From Paraburkholderia ultramafica (GTDB lineage Bacteria > Pseudomonadota > Gammaproteobacteria > Burkholderiales > Burkholderiaceae), in NCBI RefSeq assembly GCF_902859915.1, contig NZ_CADIKK010000030.1, positions 1 through 64,000 on the forward strand: a DNA stretch of 64,000 bases, in the 5' to 3' direction. Below the pieces are notes generated by a model. It ran no database searches, was not told where the DNA came from, and saw only the letters and a program-made list of their open reading frames with translations. Position numbers and translations under genes: made by a program. The first letter of the stretch is position 1; each line of letters opens with the position of its first letter. Positions 25,664 through 35,051 of this stretch are shown here, one piece after another.

Positions 25664-27568
25664 ATGACCAGCTATCGCGACTTCCACCGCCGTTCGATCG
25701 AGAACCCCGAGGCTTTCTGGGGCGCCGAAGCGCAGCGGATCGATTGGCAAACGCCGTTCGAGCTGGTGCTCGACCGCTCGAATCCGCCGTTCGCGCGCTG
25801 GTTCATCGGCGGCCGCACGAATCTCTGTCATAACGCGGTGGACCGCCATCTGGCCGAACGCGCGCAGCAGAACGCGCTGGTGTACGTGTCGACCGAAACC
25901 GGCATCGAGCGGCGCTACACGTACGCCGAGCTGCACGCGGAGATCAACCGGATGGCCGCGGTGATGCGCTCGCTCGGCGTGAAGCGCGGCGACGTCGTGC
26001 TGCTCTATCTGCCGATGATCCCCGAAGCGCTGTTCGCGATGCTCGCGTGCGCGCGCCTGGGCGCGATTCACTCGGTGGTGTTCGGCGGCTTCGCGGCGCC
26101 CAATCTCGCGACCCGCATCGACGACGCGAAGCCCGTGCTGATCGTGACCGCCGACGCCGGCGCGCGCGGCGGCAAGGTGATCGACTACGCGCCGCTGATC
26201 GACGAAGCGCTCGCGCGCGCGACCCACAAGACGCCGCGCGTGCTGCTGATCGACCGGCAACTCGCGCCCGAACGTCTGAACGCGCGCTACCTGGTCGCCT
26301 ACGAGCCGTTGCGCGAACAGTTCTTCAATGCGCACGTGCCGTGCGAATGGCTCGAATCGAACGAGCCTTCGTATGTGCTGTACACGTCGGGCACGACCGG
26401 CAAGCCGAAGGGCGTGCAACGCGACGTGGGCGGCTATGCGGTGGCGCTGGCTGCATCGATGGAGCACATCTTTCAGGGCAAGCCCGGCGACACGATGTTC
26501 ACCGCGTCGGACGTGGGCTGGGTGGTCGGCCACAGCTACATCGTCTACGCGCCGCTGATCGCGGGACTGACCACCGTGATGTACGAAGGCACGCCGATCC
26601 GTCCGGACGGCGGCATCTGGTGGCGCCTCGTCGAACAGCACAAGATCAATCTGATGTTCACCGCGCCGACCGCGTTGCGCGTGCTGAAGAAGCAGGATCC
26701 GGCGCTGCTGAAGAAAGCCGATCTGTCGAGCCTGCGCGCGTTGTTCCTCGCCGGCGAGCCGCTCGACGAACCGACCGCCGCGTGGATCGCCGACGCGCTC
26801 GGCAAGCCGGTGATCGACAACTACTGGCAGACCGAGACCGGCTGGCCGATGCTGGCGATTCCGCGCGGCGTCGAAACACTGCCCACCAAGCTCGGCTCGC
26901 CGGGCGTGCCGTCGGCGGGTTTCAATCTGACCTTGCGCAACGAACTGACCGGCGAGGCCTGTGCGCCCGGCGAAAAAGGCGTGCTCACGCTCGGCTATCC
27001 GCTGCCGCCGGGCTGCATGTCGACGGTATGGGGCGACCCCAGCCGCTTTGTCAGCACCTACTGGTCGAGCATTCCGAACCAGCAGGCCTATTCGACCTTC
27101 GACTGGGGCGTGCAGGACGAAGACGGTTACGTGACGATCCTCGGCCGCACCGACGACGTGATCAACGTCGCCGGCCACCGGCTCGGCACGCGCGAGATCG
27201 AAGAGGCGTTGTCGAGCCATGCGGCTGTCGCGGAAGTGGCGGTGGTCGGCGTGACGGATGCGGTCAAGGGTCAGGTGGCGATGGCCTTCGTGGTGCTGCG
27301 CGGCGCGCAACCCGATGCGGATCCCAGTGAGCGCGCCCGGCTGGAAGCCGAACTCGCGACGACGGTCGATCGCCAGCTCGGCTCGATTGCGCGGCCGGCA
27401 CGCGTGGTGGTGGTGTCGATGCTGCCGAAGACGCGCTCGGGCAAGCTGCTACGCCGCGCGATCGCGGCGCTCGCCGAAGGGCGCGAGCCGGGCGATCTGC
27501 CGACCATCGAAGATCCGGCCGCGTTGCAGTTGGTTCGCGAGGCGCTGGGTGAGGTGGGGAAAGCGTGA
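25664..27568 (+). CDS. prpE: Propionyl-CoA synthetase
   Basis: This AMP-forming ligase activates propionate to propionyl-CoA. The 634-residue protein begins YRDFHRRSIENPEAFW and shows PPFARWFIGGRTNLCHNAVDRH, typical of PrpE rather than acetyl-CoA synthetase. ANL-family core motifs are YTSGTTGKPKGVQRD (P-loop, near 240-255), NYWQTETGWP, and the C-terminal hinge and lysine in PKTRSGKLLRR, where K is the AMP-forming catalytic and acetylation site. The rest of the methylcitrate pathway (prpBCD) is not adjacent. The start at 25664 lacks a strong ribosome site but fits the family N-terminus. Confidence 0.93.
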   Translation: MTSYRDFHRRSIENPEAFWGAEAQRIDWQTPFELVLDRSNPPFARWFIGGRTNLCHNAVDRHLAERAQQNALVYVSTETGIERRYTYAELHAEINRMAAVMRSLGVKRGDVVLLYLPMIPEALFAMLACARLGAIHSVVFGGFAAPNLATRIDDAKPVLIVTADAGARGGKVIDYAPLIDEALARATHKTPRVLLIDRQLAPERLNARYLVAYEPLREQFFNAHVPCEWLESNEPSYVLYTSGTTGKPKGVQRDVGGYAVALAASMEHIFQGKPGDTMFTASDVGWVVGHSYIVYAPLIAGLTTVMYEGTPIRPDGGIWWRLVEQHKINLMFTAPTALRVLKKQDPALLKKADLSSLRALFLAGEPLDEPTAAWIADALGKPVIDNYWQTETGWPMLAIPRGVETLPTKLGSPGVPSAGFNLTLRNELTGEACAPGEKGVLTLGYPLPPGCMSTVWGDPSRFVSTYWSSIPNQQAYSTFDWGVQDEDGYVTILGRTDDVINVAGHRLGTREIEEALSSHAAVAEVAVVGVTDAVKGQVAMAFVVLRGAQPDADPSERARLEAELATTVDRQLGSIARPARVVVVSMLPKTRSGKLLRRAIAALAEGREPGDLPTIEDPAALQLVREALGEVGKA

Positions 27569-27570
27569 GA

Positions 27571-27609
27571 GAAGCGCGCGCCGACCATACAGCCAGCGCC
27601 GCGCGCTTC
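27571..27609. terminator. Inverted repeat between convergent prpE and nucleosidase genes
   Basis: GAAGCGCGCG and CGCGCGCTTC form a perfect 10-bp stem with a 19-base loop inside the 54-base gap between two converging genes. It ends only 13 bases from the nucleosidase stop. No T tract. Confidence 0.5.
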
Positions 27610-27622
27610 ATGCCTCAGGTTT

Positions 27623-28540
27623 TCAGACTCGCGCGTTACGCGCGTCGAGAAACCGCGTCAGAATCGCGTTCGAATAAGCCCCCGCGATCTCCGTCAGAAA
27701 CGACACGAACGACTCCGTCGCGTGATCGTCGGCGGTATCGGAGATCGTGCGCACGACCGCGCACGGCACGCCATATTCATGGCAGACCTGCGCGATCGCC
27801 GCGCCTTCCATCTCGACGGCGAGCGCATCCGGCACCGCAACGCGCAATGCCTGGACACCCGCCGCGCTGGCGACGAACTGATCGCCGCTGATAATCAAGC
27901 CGCGATGCATACGCGGTTCGCGCGTGCCAAAGCGCGCCGCCGACGCCGCGCCCTCTTCCGCGACAAAGCGCTCGCACGCCGCGGCGAGCCGGTCGGCCAA
28001 TACCGCATCGGCGGCAAAGCGCGACAGGCCCAGCAAAGGCACTTCGAAACGCGGAAACAGTGGCGACGCGTCGAGATCGTGCTGCAGCAGCGCATCGGCG
28101 ACAACGATATCGCCGACCCGCACCTCGGCTCCCACACCGCCGGCGACGCCCGTGAACACGACCGACTCGACGTCGAACTCATGGATCAGCGCGCTGACCG
28201 TCGCCGCCGCCGCGACTTTGCCGACGCGCGCCAAGGTGACGACGCACGGCGCACCGTGGACGGTGCCGAGGTGATAGTCGCGCTGACCGTGCGTGATCGT
28301 GCGCACGCCGGACTCGGCGCGCATCGCTTCGATCAGATCGCCGAGTTCCTGCGGCAACGCCGCCAGAATGCCCAGCGGCCGATGTGAAACCGGCGCGCCG
28401 CTGCGGTTCGGATCGATATCGATCGCGTCAGAGTCAGCCCTGCCCGCTGCGTCGGTCGTGCCCGAGCCTGCCATACTTGCGCCAGTCATACCCGCGTCAC
28501 CCGCACCCACTCCGTCCGCACCCACTCCGTCCGCGCTCAT
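27623..28540 (-). CDS. MTA/SAH nucleosidase-family protein (PNP/UDP phosphorylase fold)
   Basis: The protein of 305 residues has a nucleosidase domain from about residue 57 (LGILAALPQELGDLIEAM). Key parts are the GVAGGVG glycine stretch, GDQFVAS, the ribose-binding VEMEGAAIAQVC and the base-activating Asp in ISDTADDH. It probably hydrolyses 5'-methylthioadenosine, S-adenosylhomocysteine or a related nucleoside. The 55-residue N-terminus is Gly/Ala/Asp-rich with a tandem repeat (GADGVGADGVGAG from two 15-base copies at 28503-28532) and is probably disordered; a later start (for example near 28450) is possible. The chosen start overlaps the uvrD stop by ATGA, so the two may be coupled. Confidence 0.8.
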   Translation of the reverse strand: MSADGVGADGVGAGDAGMTGASMAGSGTTDAAGRADSDAIDIDPNRSGAPVSHRPLGILAALPQELGDLIEAMRAESGVRTITHGQRDYHLGTVHGAPCVVTLARVGKVAAAATVSALIHEFDVESVVFTGVAGGVGAEVRVGDIVVADALLQHDLDASPLFPRFEVPLLGLSRFAADAVLADRLAAACERFVAEEGAASAARFGTREPRMHRGLIISGDQFVASAAGVQALRVAVPDALAVEMEGAAIAQVCHEYGVPCAVVRTISDTADDHATESFVSFLTEIAGAYSNAILTRFLDARNARV

Positions 28541-30888
28541 TCCACCGCCTGCAGTTTCGCAACCGCGAGCGCCAACCACTTCTCGCCGTGCCGCTTGAAT
28601 TTGACCTGCGCTTTCGCGTCAGTGCCGCCACCTTCGAGCGCGGTAATCGTGCCTTCGCCGAACTTGGTATGAAACACCTGCTGCCCGACGCGGAAACCCG
28701 TCTCCGCCGCACGCTGTTCATTCGCGAATGCCGGCAAAGGCGCCGGCGTCGACGATGCCGGACCCGTATAACCCGGCCGCGCAAACCAGTCGCGCCCATA
28801 ACCCGCGTTATCCGAACGGCCGCCCCAGCGCGCGCCCGCCTCGATCTTCGGCGTGAGCCACTTGAGCGTTTCCTGCGGCAATTCGTCGAAGAAGCGCGAA
28901 CGAATGTTGTAGCGGGTCTGGCCGTGCAACATCCGGCTCTGCGCGAACGACAGATACAAACGCTCCTTCGCCCGCGTGATCGCCACGTACATCAGGCGCC
29001 GCTCTTCCTCCAGGCCGTCCGATTCCATCGCGCTGTTCTCGTGCGGGAACAGCCCCTCTTCGAGACCGGTGATGAACACCGCCGTGAACTCCAGCCCCTT
29101 GGCCGCGTGCACCGTCATCAGCTGCACCGCTTCCTGGCCGGCTTGCGCCTGGTTGTCGCCCGCTTCGAGCGACGCATGCGACAGGAAGCCGGCGAGCGGC
29201 GTCATCGTGTCCGGGTTTTGCGCCGGATCGGCGAGGCCGGGCGCGTCCAGCACGACGGTATTCGGATCGTCGGTGGCGACCGCCAGTTCGGGCGCGGCGG
29301 TCGCGCCCGGGCGTAGCGGAATCGAGCGCGCCGGCGTATCCATCCCGTAGCCCTCTTCGCTGACGAACGCGGCGGCCGCGTTGACCAGTTCCTGCAAGTT
29401 TTCCAGCCGGTCCTGGCCTTCGCGCTCGTTCTGGTAGAAGTCCGCGAGACCGCTCGCGCGGACCACGTACTCGACGGTTTCGGGCAGGCTCATCTGCTGC
29501 GTTTCCGCGCGCATCTTGCCGACCAGATTCGCGAAGCCCGCGAGGCTCGAGCCGGCCTTGCCCGCGACATACGGAATCGCCGCGGCCATCGAGCAGTTGT
29601 ACAGACGCGCCGCGTCCGCGAGTTGCTCGATCGAACGCGCGCCGATGCCGCGCGTCGGGAAATTGACGACGCGTGCGAACGCGGTGTCGTCGTTCGGATT
29701 GTCGATCAGACGCAGATAGGCCAGCGCGTGCTTGACTTCCTGACGCTCGAAAAAGCGCAAGCCCCCGTACACGCGATACGCGATGCCCGCGTTGACCAGC
29801 GTATGTTCGATCGTGCGCGACTGCGCATTACTGCGGTAGAGGATCGCGATCTCACTGCGCGACGTGCCGGTGCTGATCAGCGCCTTGATTTCCTCGACGA
29901 TCCAGCTGGCTTCCTGCGAATCGGTCGCGGACTCGTAGACGCGCACCGGTTCACCGTGACCGGCGTCGGTGCGCAGATTCTTGCCGAGGCGCCGCGAGTT
30001 GTTGGCGATCAACTGATTGGCGGCGTCGAGAATATGGCCGTGCGAGCGGTAGTTCTGTTCGAGCTTGATCAGGTGGCGGACGTTGAACTCGTGTTCGAAG
30101 TCGCGCATGTTGCCGACGTTCGCACCACGGAACGCGTAGATCGACTGGTCGTCGTCGCCGACCGCGAAGATCGAATTGGTCTGGCCCGCCAGCAGCTTGA
30201 GCCACGCGTATTGCAGCTTGTTGGTGTCCTGGAACTCGTCGACCAGGATGTGCCGGAAGCGCGCCTGGTAGTGCGCGCGCAGCGGCGGATTGTGCGCGAG
30301 CAGCTCGTAGCAGCGCAGCAGCAGTTCCGGAAAGTCGACCACGCCTTCACGCTGGCATTGCTGGTCGTAGGCTTCGTAAAGCTCGACGAATTTGCGGTTG
30401 AAGTTGTCGGTGGCGTCGACGTCTTTCGGCCGCAGCCCCTGTTCCTTCGCGTTGTTGATGAAGTACTGGAGGTTCTTCGCCGGGTACTTTTCGTCGTCGA
30501 TGTTGAGGCCCTTCATCAGACGCTTGAGCGCGGACAGCTGGTCGGCGGTGTCGAGAATCTGGAAGGTCGCGGGCAGCCCCGCGTCGCGATGATGCGCGCG
30601 CAGCATCCGGTTGCACAAACCGTGGAAGGTGCCGATCCACATGCCGCGCGTGTCGATTGGCAGCAGCGCCGACAGACGCGACATCATTTCGCGGGCGGCC
30701 TTGTTGGTGAAGGTCACCGCCAGAATCGTGGCGGGCGACGCCAGACCATGCTGGATGAGCCACGCGATGCGCGTGATCAGGACGCGGGTTTTGCCGCTGC
30801 CCGCGCCGGCAAGAATGAGCGCGGGCTCGTTGGGGAGCGTGACGGCGGCGTGTTGTTCGGGGTTGAGATTGGCTAGCAGATCGGGCAT
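28537..30888 (-). CDS. uvrD: ATP-dependent DNA helicase UvrD
   Basis: The superfamily 1A 3'-5' helicase of 783 residues acts in mismatch and nucleotide excision repair. Motifs in order are LNPEQHAAV (Q motif), AGAGSGKT with Lys33 (Walker A), DEFQDTN (Walker B), GDDDQSIYAFRGA, QNYRSHGHIL, and VHAAKGLEF in the C-terminal core. The last 50 residues (VGQQVFHTKFGEGTITALEG) form the Tudor-like domain typical of UvrD/PcrA. The start gives MPDLLANLNPEQ, as in relatives. A TATAAT box is found 30 bases upstream. Confidence 0.96.
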   Translation of the reverse strand: MPDLLANLNPEQHAAVTLPNEPALILAGAGSGKTRVLITRIAWLIQHGLASPATILAVTFTNKAAREMMSRLSALLPIDTRGMWIGTFHGLCNRMLRAHHRDAGLPATFQILDTADQLSALKRLMKGLNIDDEKYPAKNLQYFINNAKEQGLRPKDVDATDNFNRKFVELYEAYDQQCQREGVVDFPELLLRCYELLAHNPPLRAHYQARFRHILVDEFQDTNKLQYAWLKLLAGQTNSIFAVGDDDQSIYAFRGANVGNMRDFEHEFNVRHLIKLEQNYRSHGHILDAANQLIANNSRRLGKNLRTDAGHGEPVRVYESATDSQEASWIVEEIKALISTGTSRSEIAILYRSNAQSRTIEHTLVNAGIAYRVYGGLRFFERQEVKHALAYLRLIDNPNDDTAFARVVNFPTRGIGARSIEQLADAARLYNCSMAAAIPYVAGKAGSSLAGFANLVGKMRAETQQMSLPETVEYVVRASGLADFYQNEREGQDRLENLQELVNAAAAFVSEEGYGMDTPARSIPLRPGATAAPELAVATDDPNTVVLDAPGLADPAQNPDTMTPLAGFLSHASLEAGDNQAQAGQEAVQLMTVHAAKGLEFTAVFITGLEEGLFPHENSAMESDGLEEERRLMYVAITRAKERLYLSFAQSRMLHGQTRYNIRSRFFDELPQETLKWLTPKIEAGARWGGRSDNAGYGRDWFARPGYTGPASSTPAPLPAFANEQRAAETGFRVGQQVFHTKFGEGTITALEGGGTDAKAQVKFKRHGEKWLALAVAKLQAVE

Positions 30889-30917
30889 TTTTTGGGAGGG
30901 GCGGCAGGTCGTGCGTC

Positions 30918-30923
30918 ATTATA
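30918..30923 (-). promoter_or_regulatory. -10 box (TATAAT) of uvrD
   Basis: A perfect TATAAT on the minus strand ends 30 bases before the uvrD start codon. The -35 region is not clear. Confidence 0.5.
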
Positions 30924-31030
30924 TGCCCCGGCGGGGGTCGGGCTTTTTTGGTTGTCTGGCGGTTTCGGGCTGTGTTCTTCTGGTGTTGGCCTTTCCGCTT
31001 TCCTTGAATTCATGGTGGTCTATTGGCGTT

Positions 31031-31078
31031 GCCCCTGTGCGGGGCGGCACTCACTTTCTTTGCCGCCGCAAAGAAAGT
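31031..31078. repeat. Double-hairpin repeat element
   Basis: Two stem-loops stand in tandem: GCCCC-TGTGC-GGGGC (31031-31045) and ACTTTCTTTGC-CGCC-GCAAAGAAAGT (31053-31078, perfect 11-bp stem). A direct copy of GCAAAGAAAG follows at once (31082-31091). From memory this block, with flanking sequence, recurs many times in Paraburkholderia chromosomes, often next to gene ends; that could not be checked here and it occurs once in this window. Short frames across it that translate as TFFAAAKKVSKES are spurious. Confidence 0.6.
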
Positions 31079-31091
31079 AAGCAAAGAAAGC

Positions 31092-32032
31092 GGGCTCACA
31101 CCGCTAGCTTTTAAGCGGGTCTCCTGGCTTGGAGGGGGTCGTGGCGCATCTGGAATCTGTGTTCCCGCACACTCCGCGCCAGTGACAAGGCAGTCATTCT
31201 TCCGGCGGCGCGGCGCGCGCCGAAGCGGTACTTCCTGGAACCGCCAGCTATTTCTCTCGGCCTGCGCATTTCTTGAGCGCTGGCCGCTCTTCGGTGCGGA
31301 TTCAACCGGTGAGGAGACGCGACCTGACGAAAGGGCAAAACGCGATGTTGTTCGCCGTCCGATTTCCCGATGAACGAAAGTGCGGGCGCAGATAGACAGA
31401 CAGCGCTAACGCGGCGGCTTCGTGAGGCCCGCGCTGTCTTTCACTTCTGTTCCGAGTTGGTTGAACGCTTCGTGCCGACGCCCGGCTCAACGTATTACCC
31501 GGCCCGCGCGAGCGGCATGGCGGCCCGTTTATGTAGCGACGGAGGCATTCCCGAAGTCGGACACAGGCGTTGTGCTGGCGAACGTCAACCGCTTCTTTGG
31601 CGCGGAGCTGGCGAAAGCGGTTACGTCGGTACGACGACCGAGTCGGATGCGACCGGCCGCGAGCGACCCGTCTCGGCCGCTCGTTAAGCGGCACTGAATG
31701 CCGACTATGTTGCGGATTTCGGCCGTTCGTGCTGGTCACGCCTGAAATCAATCAGGCACGGGCGCGGCGACGAATATAGGCGTCTGTCCGGCCGCCACGT
31801 CGGACAAGGCATCAAGAAGCCGCTCTGCGTGCTGTTGGCGTCGGGTGCCAGCTTCGTGCCCGATTCCAGGCAGGATGGCTCTTCAGCGAAAGCTGAGCTG
31901 TTGGTAAAGCGGAAGGCTCAGGGAATTGAATGTCTCAAGACTGATGCCGCCGGCCCCGCATCCGCAGGCATGCCCGTGAGACAGCCAAAAGCAGGCAGGA
32001 GCGGGCTGATGCAGGTCGCTACAAGTAAAGCG
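31092..32032. other. Gene-free stretch between the hairpin element and the esterase
   Basis: About 940 bases with visibly lower GC than the flanks and only short overlapping frames on both strands, none with a recognised protein or a ribosome site. It may be decayed sequence from an earlier insertion or part of the larger repeat element. It marks the left edge of the accessory region before the type VI remnants. Confidence 0.5.
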
Positions 32033-32974
32033 CTATCGGCTCGCCTGGATGAATGCGAGCAACGCCGCGCTGACTTCATCATCGGCGGTGTTGAACGAGT
32101 CAACCACGGACATGTGATTGTGTCCCGCGAAGCGTGCCCACGTCGGGCAGCGCTTTGCATCGCATAGCGCCCCCCTCAGTTGCGTCGCGTAACCCTCAAT
32201 TTCGGGCGGATCGAACTCGGCCATTGTCACCATGATCGGCAACGGCGTGCTCAACATGCCGGGCAGCGACGAGCGTTGCGCATACACACTTGCGTCTTCG
32301 CCGAAGTATGCGTCGCGCACCGGTCCTTTGGCGCTTGCTGGATCGATGATGCCGGGCGATATCAGGGCGATGCCCACCAGCCCGACGCCCTGGGGTCCGT
32401 AAAAGCGCGGCTGCGCGACATAGCTGGCTACGTGCGACGCCCCGGACGAATGGCCGACCAGGAATATCCGCGATGGAGCGCCGCCTTGCGCCGCGATGTT
32501 CTGTTGCACCCAGCGTACCGCGAGCCCCAGATCTTCCGCGCCCGATGGCCAGTGGCTTTGAGGAGCCAGCCGATAGTTCACATTCACTCCGACCATCCCA
32601 TGATTCGCGGCCCAGAGCATGATGTTGTCGTAGAACGGGCTGTCGGGCGCATGCTTGTCGCCGCGCACATAGCCGCCGCCGTGCACGAAGATCATCACGG
32701 CGCGCGGCAACGATGGAGCGGCTTCGGGTACGAACGTGTCGAGACGTTGCTTGTCGTCCGGCCCATAGCTCAGGTCTCGCGTAACACGTACGCCCGCATA
32801 GGACTGAGCTTTCAACTGAGGCGCGTAGAGCGCACCCGTCACACCAGGGTCGATCACGCGTCCGATGGTTGCCAGTTTTGGTGCGATGTCTGGGGGCGGA
32901 TCGGCTTGCGCAACCGGGCTGATTGCGGCGCAGCCAGGCCCAACGATAACCCAGGCAAATCCACAGTGCTTCAT
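32033..32974 (-). CDS. Exported-type alpha/beta hydrolase (HSL-like esterase)
   Basis: The 313-residue protein opens with a likely signal sequence (hydrophobic 5-22, possibly cleaved after AQA). The hydrolase fold shows the oxyanion motif HGGGY at 98-102, typical of hormone-sensitive-lipase-like esterases, the nucleophile elbow GHSSG with Ser176, Asp in MAEFDPPE and His in FAGHNHMS. It could be periplasmic and act on short-chain esters or amides. Cysteines near the C-terminus (ALCDAKRCPTW) could form a disulfide. It stands alone among accessory sequence and has no clear partner. Confidence 0.85.
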   Translation of the reverse strand: MKHCGFAWVIVGPGCAAISPVAQADPPPDIAPKLATIGRVIDPGVTGALYAPQLKAQSYAGVRVTRDLSYGPDDKQRLDTFVPEAAPSLPRAVMIFVHGGGYVRGDKHAPDSPFYDNIMLWAANHGMVGVNVNYRLAPQSHWPSGAEDLGLAVRWVQQNIAAQGGAPSRIFLVGHSSGASHVASYVAQPRFYGPQGVGLVGIALISPGIIDPASAKGPVRDAYFGEDASVYAQRSSLPGMLSTPLPIMVTMAEFDPPEIEGYATQLRGALCDAKRCPTWARFAGHNHMSVVDSFNTADDEVSAALLAFIQASR

Positions 32975-33318
32975 ATCGCCTCCCCTGGAACGACCATGGC
33001 GCTCTGATTACCTCGCCCGTTCAGAGGTTAGTCCATCGCGGCGCAAATCTCTATTGAGATATAGCATGAGCGAGCCGGTCGACCCGATCACCGCGGGACC
33101 GGCCGACGCTTCTTCGAGCGAGGCTCGTGAGGCACCGCCCGGAAGACTGGCTGCGCAGAGGACCTTCCGCCGACCACCGCGCACAGGGTGTGCTCTATGG
33201 TCGGCGAGAAGTTGCTGAGCAGTCTGGGGTGGACTTCGCTTAACTCCGACCACCGTTACAACGGCTTAAACCGATTTCACGGTCGTCGCGTGATTGCCAA
33301 TCCGATCCCGTCAGCCAA
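32975..33318. other. Intergenic region between esterase and tssJ
   Basis: 344 bases with no supported coding frame. It must hold the promoter of the leftward esterase and the 3' end of the leftward tssJ unit. No terminator with a T tract was found. Confidence 0.5.
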
Positions 33319-33930
33319 CTATCCCGCCTGCGTCCCATACTCGGTCACCACCGGTAGCTTGGGCTTCGGCGGATTCGGAACGCTTTGCTGCGGCGCGTTG
33401 CGCTTGATCGTGTCATCCGTCGCGCCGACGAGAGTCAGCGTGTTGTCACGCGCCTCGATCTTCACCGGGTCCGTTTTCTTCCACTGCTTCTTCGGAATCA
33501 CCAGCTTCCACGTCGCGTCCTTGCCGGCGTTGCGGAAGAACGCGACCACGCCGACATACTCCGCATTCTCATTCATCGGCTCGCTGATGCTCGCACTCGC
33601 ATCGGGACGCAACACGACATCTTTCGTCGCCAGCAGATCGGCCTTCAGCGCATCGATGTCATTCATCTGCAACTGCGCGTAGTCCAGTTGCTGGAACGTC
33701 TGCGATGTCTTCAGCTGATAGATCCGCACCACCGTCGACAACGACTGTCCAGCGCCGTTTGCGTTTAATGACGACCGGCTGACGAGGTCCACGTTCATGG
33801 TCTTCACCTGCGTCGTGAACGCCCATTTCGCGGCGTCCACCGTGCCGTCCTTGACCGCCTGCCCGACCCCGCATCCTGCGACGGTAAGGGTGGCCAACAC
33901 GGCCGCGCCCGTTCGAAGCTGTCGCATCAT
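33319..33930 (-). CDS. tssJ: Type VI secretion outer membrane lipoprotein TssJ
   Basis: TssJ anchors the TssL-TssM membrane complex of the type VI machine to the outer membrane. The protein of 203 residues (from MMRQLRTGAAVL) has a lipobox VAGC with Cys20. The mature part shows the TssJ/VasD pattern: a beta-sandwich with VVRIYQLKTSQTFQQLDYAQL and WKLVIPKKQWKKTDPVKIEARDN, split here by short gaps. The proline-rich end (NPPKPKLPVVTE) is unstructured. AGAGG lies ten bases before the start. It follows tssG on the same strand. Its partners tssL, tssM and tssK are absent, so it is probably idle. Confidence 0.88.
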   Translation of the reverse strand: MMRQLRTGAAVLATLTVAGCGVGQAVKDGTVDAAKWAFTTQVKTMNVDLVSRSSLNANGAGQSLSTVVRIYQLKTSQTFQQLDYAQLQMNDIDALKADLLATKDVVLRPDASASISEPMNENAEYVGVVAFFRNAGKDATWKLVIPKKQWKKTDPVKIEARDNTLTLVGATDDTIKRNAPQQSVPNPPKPKLPVVTEYGTQAG

Positions 33931-33983
33931 TCTGTTGATCCTCTTTGTAGTCCATATCCATTGATTGCTGTCCGGAGCCCGTC

Positions 33984-35051
33984 TCATTGCGCCGCGCGCG
34001 CCCGGCTCGCGTAGGGGTCGCTGCCGCCTGTCCACTCGCCCAACTGCACACGCGTGACCGTGGTTGCCACTTCGCGCGTGCGGGATTGCGGCAACTGGGT
34101 CGTGAAACCCAGACTGACCTGATCCGAATTCAACTGCGGGGCTGGCATCAGTTCCGGACTCACGTGCATTTCCAGATGCGCCCGTGCCTCGTAGCCAAGG
34201 TAAAAGCGCAGTAGCGCCATGAGCTCGCGGTGATTGGCCCGCCCTGGCATCAGCCCGAGCACCGACTCGCGGGTGGTCGGAGTGATAACCACGCGCACCG
34301 TATTCGCGCGGTCGTAAAATCCGCGGCCCAGCAGGCAGCCCTCTCCTAATGCTCCCAACGCACCCGGCGTGTCACCCTCGGCGCGGATCCAGACCGGATA
34401 GAACTCTTCCACCGTGATCCGGGCGTCCGGCACCGCATGCTGCAGCACGCCCGCCAGTCCTTCGGCCGTGCGCGTTTTCTGGCCCGCGAGCCCGAGCATC
34501 GACAGCAGCTTGCGCGGGCCGACCGCCTGCGCGATCTCCGGCGCGCCGAAGCCGAGCCCTGCGAAGCTCAGCAGGTAGCGCGAAATCTCATCGGTGCCGC
34601 CGCTTCTGAAACCCGCCGGATAGCGGTACTTGCGCCACACCCGGTAGTACTGCGTGACGACCCGGTGGTGAAACAGATCGAGAAAGCCCGCCATCGGCTC
34701 GGCACCGTCACGGTTCTGCGCGACCTCATCGACGAAGTACGACGGCATGCGCGCGTCGACGCCATACAGGCCGAGAAACGTCGTGCGTACCGCCGGCGGC
34801 GCCGACGGATTGTCCGGGTCGTATTCCACCGCATCGATCTCGCGGTTCGGAAACCCAAGCCGTGCCCGTGAGCGGAATCGCACCGGCTCTGAAGAAGACG
34901 AATCAGAGGTGCCCAGCGGCGGCTTGTCCGGCGCGGCCAGCTCGATCAGCTCGCAGAAGCGGAAGAAATTCATCCGCGCGGCGTCATTGAGCAATTCCGG
35001 CAGCAGCGCGCGGTCCGCGCAGGACGGAAACTGCCTGCACGGTGCGTTCAA
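33984..35051 (-). CDS. tssG: Type VI secretion baseplate protein TssG
   Basis: The 355-residue protein belongs to the TssG/ImpH/VasB family: the N-terminal ARMNFFRFCELIEL, GLYGVDARMPSYFVDEV, FLDLFHHRVVTQYYRVWRKY and a C-terminal GFTTQLPQS are characteristic. TssG forms the baseplate wedge with TssF, TssE and TssK. The start is a TTG at 35051 overlapping the tssF stop (TTGA); a later ATG would remove the conserved N-terminal helix. The gene itself looks intact although its partner tssF is truncated. Confidence 0.9.
   Translation of the reverse strand: MNAPCRQFPSCADRALLPELLNDAARMNFFRFCELIELAAPDKPPLGTSDSSSSEPVRFRSRARLGFPNREIDAVEYDPDNPSAPPAVRTTFLGLYGVDARMPSYFVDEVAQNRDGAEPMAGFLDLFHHRVVTQYYRVWRKYRYPAGFRSGGTDEISRYLLSFAGLGFGAPEIAQAVGPRKLLSMLGLAGQKTRTAEGLAGVLQHAVPDARITVEEFYPVWIRAEGDTPGALGALGEGCLLGRGFYDRANTVRVVITPTTRESVLGLMPGRANHRELMALLRFYLGYEARAHLEMHVSPELMPAPQLNSDQVSLGFTTQLPQSRTREVATTVTRVQLGEWTGGSDPYASRARAAQ

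Noticed and set aside
31023..31751. Several frames of 90-150 codons on both strands in the gap after uvrD
   Set aside because: They overlap one another, lack ribosome sites and recognised domains, and the first crosses the hairpin repeat.
33008..33253. 81-codon leftward frame between esterase and tssJ
   Set aside because: No domain, no ribosome site, and composition unlike the neighbouring genes.
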